From Pseudolabrys sp. (lineage in GTDB: Bacteria > Pseudomonadota > Alphaproteobacteria > Rhizobiales > Xanthobacteraceae): a stretch of 64,000 nucleotides of DNA. Shown here one piece after another: positions 59,245-64,000 of the stretch. The translations under genes were made by a program, and so were the position numbers. How positions within the stretch are numbered: position 1 is the stretch's first letter; each line of letters starts with the position of its first letter. The notes under the pieces were generated by a model. That model had not been told where the DNA came from and searched no databases. It saw only the letters and a program-made list of their open reading frames with translations. Location of the stretch: contig JALHRB010000016.1 in NCBI GenBank assembly GCA_022841665.1, positions 1 to 64,000 of the forward strand, in the 5' to 3' direction.

Positions 59245-60141
59245 GTGCTGACCGCTTTCGCCATCCTTACCGACGGGCTCGTCTACGCCGCCTATCTGTT
59301 CATCGTGGCCATCGGGCTTACGCTGATCTTCGGCGTGATGAAGATCCTCAACGTCACCCACGGCTCATTCTATGCCTTCGGCGCCTATGGCGCGGCCACG
59401 GCGGTCGGCATCTATGCCAATGCCGACTGGCCGGCGGCGCTCGGCTTCCTGTTCATGATCACGCTGGCGATGCTCGTCGGTCTGATCATGGGCATCATTC
59501 TGGAGCGCGGCTTGCTCCGGCTCGTGTACGGCAAGGACGAGGTCGTCATCGTCCTCGTCACCTACGCGACGTTCCTGATCCTGGAAGACGTGATCGTGCT
59601 GATCTGGGGCGCGCAGTCTTATGCCGCCTATCAGCCCATGGTCGCCGCCGGCAGCATCGAGATCGGCGATCTCGTCCTGTCCAATTACGACATCCTCCTG
59701 GTGGCGATCGCGGTCGTGCTGGCAGCGCTTGCCTACTGGGCGCTCAAGTACACGCGCCAGGGACGCCTGCTTACCACCGTCATCTTCGACCGCGAGACGG
59801 CGGCCGCCTTCGGCATCAACGTGACATTGGTCTATACCGCCACTTTCGTCATCGGCGCCATGCTCGGCGCGCTCGGCGGCGCGGTGATGGCGCCGAAGAT
59901 CTCGGTGACGCTCGGCATCGGCGTCGAGGTCATCGTGCTCGCCTTCGCGGTGGTCGCCATCGGCGGCATGGGCTCGATCGAGGGCGCGCTGATCGGCGCG
60001 CTCATCGTCGGCATCTGCCGCGCCGCCGCTGTGCATTTGGCGCCGCAAATCGAACTGTTCGTCATTTACGGCGTCATGGCGCTGGTCCTGGTGGCGCGGC
60101 CTTACGGGCTGTTCGTGCGCGCCCAGCCGAGAAAGATTTGA
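59245..60141 (+). CDS. livH: ABC transporter permease, LivH type
   Basis: A 298-residue permease with about eight helices. It shows FGVMKILNVTHGSFYAFGAY near the N-terminus and AFAVVAIGGMGSIEGALIGA with the EAA-like cytoplasmic loop of LivH proteins. The GTG at 59245 is used because family N-termini start a few residues before the first helix and no ATG lies nearby. It pairs with the LivM-type protein encoded one base further on. Confidence 0.9.
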   Translation: MLTAFAILTDGLVYAAYLFIVAIGLTLIFGVMKILNVTHGSFYAFGAYGAATAVGIYANADWPAALGFLFMITLAMLVGLIMGIILERGLLRLVYGKDEVVIVLVTYATFLILEDVIVLIWGAQSYAAYQPMVAAGSIEIGDLVLSNYDILLVAIAVVLAALAYWALKYTRQGRLLTTVIFDRETAAAFGINVTLVYTATFVIGAMLGALGGAVMAPKISVTLGIGVEVIVLAFAVVAIGGMGSIEGALIGALIVGICRAAAVHLAPQIELFVIYGVMALVLVARPYGLFVRAQPRKI

Positions 60142-60142
60142 C

Positions 60143-61090
60143 ATGATCACGCGTGAAAAACTGGCCGGAGGCCTGGCCTTCCTGTTCGCCGCGGCCGCCG
60201 CCCCGCTCGCGCCGGAATGGGTGGTTTCGCTGGCCACCATTGCTTTTGCCAACGCGCTGGTGGTGCTCGGCCTCGTGGTGCTGTGGCGCACCGGCCTCGT
60301 GTCTTTCGGCCAGGCGCTCTACTACTGCATCGGCGCTTACACGGTTGCGCTGATCGTACGCTGGAGCGGCTTCACCGACGCCTTCGCACTGGTCGCGCTC
60401 GGCGGCGTTGGCGCCGGCATCGTCGCGGCCTTGGTCGGGTTCCTGCTCGCGCGCTACCGCGAGATATTCTTCGCGATGCTGTCGCTGGCGCTGTCGATGA
60501 TCCTCTACGGCGTTCTGGTGAAGACCGAGACGCTCGGCTCGACGGACGGCTTCAGCGTCTCGACGCCGAGCTTCCTCGGCTATCGCCCGCATGGCGAGGC
60601 TCTCGGCCTGTCGCTCTACTGGTTCACGCTGGCCATCGACGCGGTCGCCGCCGTGCTGGTCGGCGCTTATTTCCGCTCGGTCGCCGGCAGCCTCGCCACG
60701 CCGATCCGCGACAACGAGATCCGCGTCGAATTTCTCGGTGTGTCGGTGACGCGCATTATCCATACCAAGGTCGTCATCGCCGGCGTGCTCGGGGGGCTCG
60801 GCGGCGCGCTCGCCGCACTTACCATCGGCCACGTCGATCCGGCGATGTCCTACTGGACGACGTCCGGCGGCTTCGTCTTCGTCACCATTCTCGCCGGCGC
60901 CGGTTCGGTCGCAGCCGCTTTTGTCGGCTCGCTCGTCTTCGAGATGGTGCGCTCCTTCGCGGTCGACATCATGCCCGGTCTCTGGCAAATGGTGCTCGGC
61001 TCGGTGCTGCTGCTGACGATCCTGTTTCTTCCGGACGGCCTCGGCTCGCTGGTCGCGCGGCTGCGCAAGCGCGAGGAGGCCAAGCCGTGA
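60143..61090 (+). CDS. livM: ABC transporter permease, LivM type
   Basis: A 315-residue permease of the LivM family. Features are LVSFGQALYYCIGAYTVALI, TPIRDNEIRVEFLGV (the cytoplasmic coupling region), VIAGVLGGLGGALAALTIGH and the C-terminal GSVLLLTILFLPDGLGSLVA. The ATG at 60143 lies one base after the livH stop, and its stop overlaps the LivG-type start as GTGA. It forms the heterodimeric channel with LivH. Confidence 0.9.
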   Translation: MITREKLAGGLAFLFAAAAAPLAPEWVVSLATIAFANALVVLGLVVLWRTGLVSFGQALYYCIGAYTVALIVRWSGFTDAFALVALGGVGAGIVAALVGFLLARYREIFFAMLSLALSMILYGVLVKTETLGSTDGFSVSTPSFLGYRPHGEALGLSLYWFTLAIDAVAAVLVGAYFRSVAGSLATPIRDNEIRVEFLGVSVTRIIHTKVVIAGVLGGLGGALAALTIGHVDPAMSYWTTSGGFVFVTILAGAGSVAAAFVGSLVFEMVRSFAVDIMPGLWQMVLGSVLLLTILFLPDGLGSLVARLRKREEAKP

Positions 61091-61884
61091 AGGAGGCCGT
61101 GAACGGCGACAAGCCCATTCTCGCGGTGCGCGACCTGGAGAAGACCTTCGGCTCGGTGGTGGCGGCGCGCGACATCACCGTGAGCGTACCGGCGGAGCAG
61201 ACCGTCGGCGTCATTGGCGCCAACGGCGCCGGCAAAACCACCTTCGTCAACATGATCACCGGCCACCTGACGCCGTCCAAGGGCACGATCCTGTTCGAGG
61301 ACAAGGACATCACCGGCATGCCGTCGCGCGAAATCACGCAGCTCGGCATATCGCGCTCGTTCCAGGTGGCGCAGATATTCCCGACGCTCAGTGTGTTCGA
61401 CAACATGGTGATCGCCGCCGCCGTCGCGCGCCGCGCCGGCGGCCTGCTCGGCAATGTCACGACGCCGGTGCATTCGCCCGACGCGATCGCCGAAGCGGAC
61501 GCCACCATCGACCTGTTTCAGATCGACCGCTACCGCAATACGACCGCCAGCCAGTTGCCGCAGGGCGTGCGCAAGCTTCTCGACATCGGCATGGCGGTGG
61601 TCGGCTGGCCGCGCCTCTTGTTGCTCGACGAGCCGACCAGCGGCATCTCGATCGAGGAGAAGTTCGACCTGATGAACGTGGTGATGTCGGCGCTGAAGAC
61701 GCGCAAGATCACCGTGCTGTTCGTCGAGCACGACATGGAGATCGTCGCGCGCTTTGCCGATCGCGTGCTTGCCTTCTACGACGGCACCGTGATCGCCGAC
61801 GGCACCGCGCACGAGACGCTCGACAATCCGCGCGTGCAGGAATTGATCAGCGGCGTGCGCAAGCCGGGGGGCGCCCATGCTTAA
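61087..61884 (+). CDS. livG: ABC transporter ATP-binding protein, LivG type with atypical signature motif
   Basis: A 265-residue ATPase with Walker A GANGAGKTTFVNM, the LivG insertion (FQVAQIFPTLSVFDNM) and Walker B LLLLDEPTSGIS. The ABC signature, normally LSxGQ, reads LPQGVRK within TTASQLPQGVRKLLDIGMAV, a marked deviation seen in a LivG subgroup. The GTG at 61087 overlaps the livM stop (GTGA); the longer open frame from 60217 is a livM shadow. It should pair with LivF, whose signature is canonical. Confidence 0.9.
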   Translation: MKEAVNGDKPILAVRDLEKTFGSVVAARDITVSVPAEQTVGVIGANGAGKTTFVNMITGHLTPSKGTILFEDKDITGMPSREITQLGISRSFQVAQIFPTLSVFDNMVIAAAVARRAGGLLGNVTTPVHSPDAIAEADATIDLFQIDRYRNTTASQLPQGVRKLLDIGMAVVGWPRLLLLDEPTSGISIEEKFDLMNVVMSALKTRKITVLFVEHDMEIVARFADRVLAFYDGTVIADGTAHETLDNPRVQELISGVRKPGGAHA

Positions 61885-62524
61885 AGTCCAGGGGCTCAAC
61901 GTCTCCATCGGGCCGATCCCGATCATCCGCGAGGCGTCGCTGGCGGTGAACGAGGGCGAGATGTGCGGCCTCATCGGCCGCAACGGCGCCGGCAAGACCA
62001 CGCTCATCCGCGCGCTGATGGGCGCGTTGCCCGCCAGCGGCAAGGCAGAGCTGGGTCACCTGGACCTGCTGGCTCTGCCGGCGCACCGCCGCGCCGGGCA
62101 CGGCGTCGGCTACATGCCGGAAGACCGCCGGCTGGTGCCGGAATTCACCGTCGAGGAGAACATCCGGCTGCCCACCTGGGCGACGCAGGCCGACGGCGTC
62201 GATGCCCGGCTGGAATGGATATTCTCCATCATGCCGGAGGTGGCGCGTTTTGCCCGCCGCCGCGCGCTTGAATTGTCCGGCGGCCAACAGAAGATGGTGG
62301 CGCTGGCCCGCGCGCTGATGGCCGGCACGCGCATCCTGCTGCTCGACGAGCCCTTCGAGGGCCTGGCGCCGGCGCTCGCCCGCCGCCTGGGCGAGGTGCT
62401 GGCCAACCTCAAGAGCGAGGGCGTCTCGGTGCTGATCGCCGAGTCGAACGAGGCGCACGTGCTCGATCTTCTGGCGCGCGCCTATTTCATCGAGCGCGGC
62501 AGCGTCACCGACAAGAAGTTGTAG
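61877..62524 (+). CDS. livF: ABC transporter ATP-binding protein, LivF type
   Basis: A 215-residue ATPase, slightly short for LivF. It has Walker A GRNGAGKTTLIRALMG, GVGYMPEDRRLVPEFTVEEN, the canonical signature ELSGGQQKMVALARALM and Walker B ILLLDEPFEGLAPALA. The start overlaps the livG end by eight bases. It completes a five-gene importer, so all components are in the window. Confidence 0.9.
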   Translation: MLKVQGLNVSIGPIPIIREASLAVNEGEMCGLIGRNGAGKTTLIRALMGALPASGKAELGHLDLLALPAHRRAGHGVGYMPEDRRLVPEFTVEENIRLPTWATQADGVDARLEWIFSIMPEVARFARRRALELSGGQQKMVALARALMAGTRILLLDEPFEGLAPALARRLGEVLANLKSEGVSVLIAESNEAHVLDLLARAYFIERGSVTDKKL

Positions 62525-62538
62525 CGCGGCATAAACAG

Positions 62539-62570
62539 GCCGGTGTCCGGGCACACAGCCGGACCCCGGC
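62539..62570. terminator. Hairpin between convergent livF and membrane-protein genes
   Basis: GCCGG-T-GTCCGG, loop GCACACAG, CCGGAC-C-CCGGC gives an 11-pair stem with one mismatch, placed midway between two converging stops. No uridine tract follows in either direction, so it is a candidate bidirectional terminator. Confidence 0.5.
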
Positions 62571-62580
62571 GGCTGTTACC

Positions 62581-63141
62581 TCACCCTGCGCTACGTTGCG
62601 GGGCGCGGCCCCATATGCCGAGACCGATTAGCAAAACAGTGGCCGCCCCGATGGCCGCAAGCGTTAGCGTCGGAACATAGAAGGTCGTGTAGACCTCCCA
62701 GCCGAAGAAGCGCAGAGCTTCCGAAACCTCGGTGTAGATGCCGACGAGATGGCCGCCGAGGGTGCCGGTGATGCCGAGCAGGGCGCTGCCGAGGATCGCC
62801 AATCCGGCCATGACCCAGCGCATCACGCCATCCCACACGGCTTCGCCCTGAATCCATCGCGTGGCGAGCAGCAAAGTCCAGTACGCCACAGTCCACGTCG
62901 CGAGCAGCACGTGATTTCGGCCAAGCGGCGTGGACGAGATCGTCTCCCACGGCCATACCATGAGACCAACCGCATAGGCCGCCAGGCCGGAAATCAGGCC
63001 GACGACCAAGAGCGGAACAAGCGCTCGGTCGATCGCCTTGGCGAGAGCCCCGTCGGAGAGGGCGCGCCACAGGATCGCCAAGGTCGCCGTCATCCACAGG
63101 GCGATCGGGAAGTGAACCAGGACAACGTGATAGCCGGCCAT
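62581..63141 (-). CDS. Small integral membrane protein, DUF2231-like, possible b-type cytochrome
   Basis: A 186-residue protein with about five hydrophobic helices. Histidines sit in GYHVVLVHFPIALW at the N-terminus, in GRNHVLLATW and in TLGGHLVGIY, positions that could ligate heme. The opening resembles DUF2231 membrane proteins. The ATG at 63141 lies two bases after the stop of the ethylbenzene-dehydrogenase-type gene, so the two are co-expressed and probably one functional unit, with this protein as a quinone-side partner. Heme binding is inference. Confidence 0.7.
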   Translation of the reverse strand: MAGYHVVLVHFPIALWMTATLAILWRALSDGALAKAIDRALVPLLVVGLISGLAAYAVGLMVWPWETISSTPLGRNHVLLATWTVAYWTLLLATRWIQGEAVWDGVMRWVMAGLAILGSALLGITGTLGGHLVGIYTEVSEALRFFGWEVYTTFYVPTLTLAAIGAATVLLIGLGIWGRAPQRSAG

Positions 63142-63143
63142 GG

Positions 63144-64000
63144 TCAGACTCCTTGCTTGCGCGTGAGCAGCAGGTTGAGGGCGATGCCGAAACCGGCGAT
63201 CAGGATGACACCGGCCAGCATCGTGAGCAGCCATTGCCGGCGGATAGCGTCGGCGAATTCCGCCTCGACGCCGTAATGGGCGAGCTGAATCTCGCTGTGG
63301 CGGTACTTCACCGGCACACCCTTCTTGATGCTCTCGGCTCCGGCGTGCTTCTTGCTATTGAGGTTCGCCCAGTTCACCTGGCCGGGATAGAACAGCGTGA
63401 CCGTGTGCCACGCCTGGTTCCACGCCGGCTCGTCGCCGTCGAAGCGCGTTGCGACCAGTTCGGCATCACGGCCCAAGCCGAGCGTGACCGGCATGGACAC
63501 GTTGTGCCAACGGCTGCCAAGCGCATCGCGATGGACGGCGAAGGCGACGTTATAGACCCGCTTGTCGAGCATGATCTTGTCGTCCGTAGGCTTGCCGGTA
63601 TCCATGGCGCGTTTAAGCGTCACGTCCCAGTAGCCGTCCTTCCAACGCGCCTGTCCGACCACTGTGATGTCGGCATGCGATCCGTCGGGCTTCCGTAACA
63701 GGCGGCGCGGGATGGTGTCGCCGTCCTTCCAAGCGTAGGCGGCATCGAACGGCACCGCCGTGTCCTCGGTGATGAAGTAGACATCGTCAAAGCCGAGCTT
63801 GCGCTGGATCAGGTCATCCCATTTCAACGACCTTTGGTTTTTGTTCTTTTGCGGGTCGAACATGACCTTGGGCTGCTGCTTCTGGCTGTCCCAGTTGTCG
63901 GTGAAGGCTCCCTTGCCGGCGTCGCCGGAGCGGGCGTCGAACACGAACTGGTCGTCGGAGGCGCCGATGGGACCGCCGCGATGCGCCCGCCAATGCCAGA
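63144..64000 (-). CDS. Ethylbenzene dehydrogenase-related heme-binding protein, C-terminal membrane anchor (5' end outside window)
   Basis: About 285 residues are present and the frame stays open to the right edge, so the start is outside. Near the edge WHWRAHRGGPIGASDDQFVF marks the EB_dh heme-binding domain of DMSO-reductase-family gamma subunits. DGYWDVTLKRAM and VYNVAFAVHRDALGSRWHNV are its later strands. A single hydrophobic helix (LLTMLAGVILIAGFGIALNL) near the end anchors it. Relatives often have a c-type cytochrome domain in front, which would be in the missing part. It likely transfers electrons in the periplasm together with the downstream membrane protein. Confidence 0.75.
   Translation of the reverse strand, partial: WHWRAHRGGPIGASDDQFVFDARSGDAGKGAFTDNWDSQKQQPKVMFDPQKNKNQRSLKWDDLIQRKLGFDDVYFITEDTAVPFDAAYAWKDGDTIPRRLLRKPDGSHADITVVGQARWKDGYWDVTLKRAMDTGKPTDDKIMLDKRVYNVAFAVHRDALGSRWHNVSMPVTLGLGRDAELVATRFDGDEPAWNQAWHTVTLFYPGQVNWANLNSKKHAGAESIKKGVPVKYRHSEIQLAHYGVEAEFADAIRRQWLLTMLAGVILIAGFGIALNLLLTRKQGV

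Overview
The window reads as chromosomal DNA of a high-GC, metabolically versatile alphaproteobacterium, most likely order Hyphomicrobiales (Bradyrhizobium/Xanthobacteraceae side). This is an inference from gene content: many ABC importers and molybdenum hydroxylases, an aerobic CoA-type aromatic pathway, TctC-type remnants, a GlgE/TreS locus, and a dispersed palindrome with GATCATGC ends. No rRNA, tRNA, CRISPR array, prophage or insertion sequence was recognised.

Layout. 1-270 is the end of a LivM permease, followed by a frameshifted TauE/SafE exporter remnant. 890-8422 is a tightly coupled seven-gene operon for aerobic CoA-dependent anthranilate (2-aminobenzoate) degradation: monooxygenase/reductase, SDR, MarR regulator, enoyl-CoA hydratase-like protein, acyl-CoA dehydrogenase, CoA ligase and a RidA-like protein. 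8432-11704 is decayed DNA: an intact 3-hydroxyisobutyrate dehydrogenase-like gene, then a TctC remnant, a muconate-cycloisomerase-like gene without its N-terminus, and a broken LysR gene. 11745-14430 encodes a Tat-exported isoquinoline-oxidoreductase-like molybdenum enzyme. 14609-22016 encodes a membrane complex related to hydrogenase-4 and complex I whose large subunit has lost all four NiFe cysteine ligands (an Ehr-type complex), with a small XRE regulator at its head.

22187-25367 carries tcuA-tcuB-ubiX. 26020-46000 is a 20-kb alpha-glucan/trehalose locus: glgE, treS-maltokinase fusion, glgB, glgX, treZ, treY and otsA in one direction, malQ divergent, and glgP. TreS-Mak makes maltose-1-phosphate, GlgE polymerises it, GlgB branches it, GlgX and GlgP debranch and phosphorolyse it, TreY-TreZ turn chains into trehalose, and OtsA gives a separate route. 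No glgA, glgC or otsB is in the window.

46844-54650 looks like one eight-gene operon joining a three-subunit molybdenum hydroxylase, an amidohydrolase, a CoxG-like protein and a NitT/TauT-type ABC importer. It diverges from an IclR regulator and a DapA-like aldolase. After a DUF1445 gene comes a complete Liv-type ABC importer (57865-62524). The window ends with a small membrane protein and an ethylbenzene-dehydrogenase-type heme protein that runs off the right edge.
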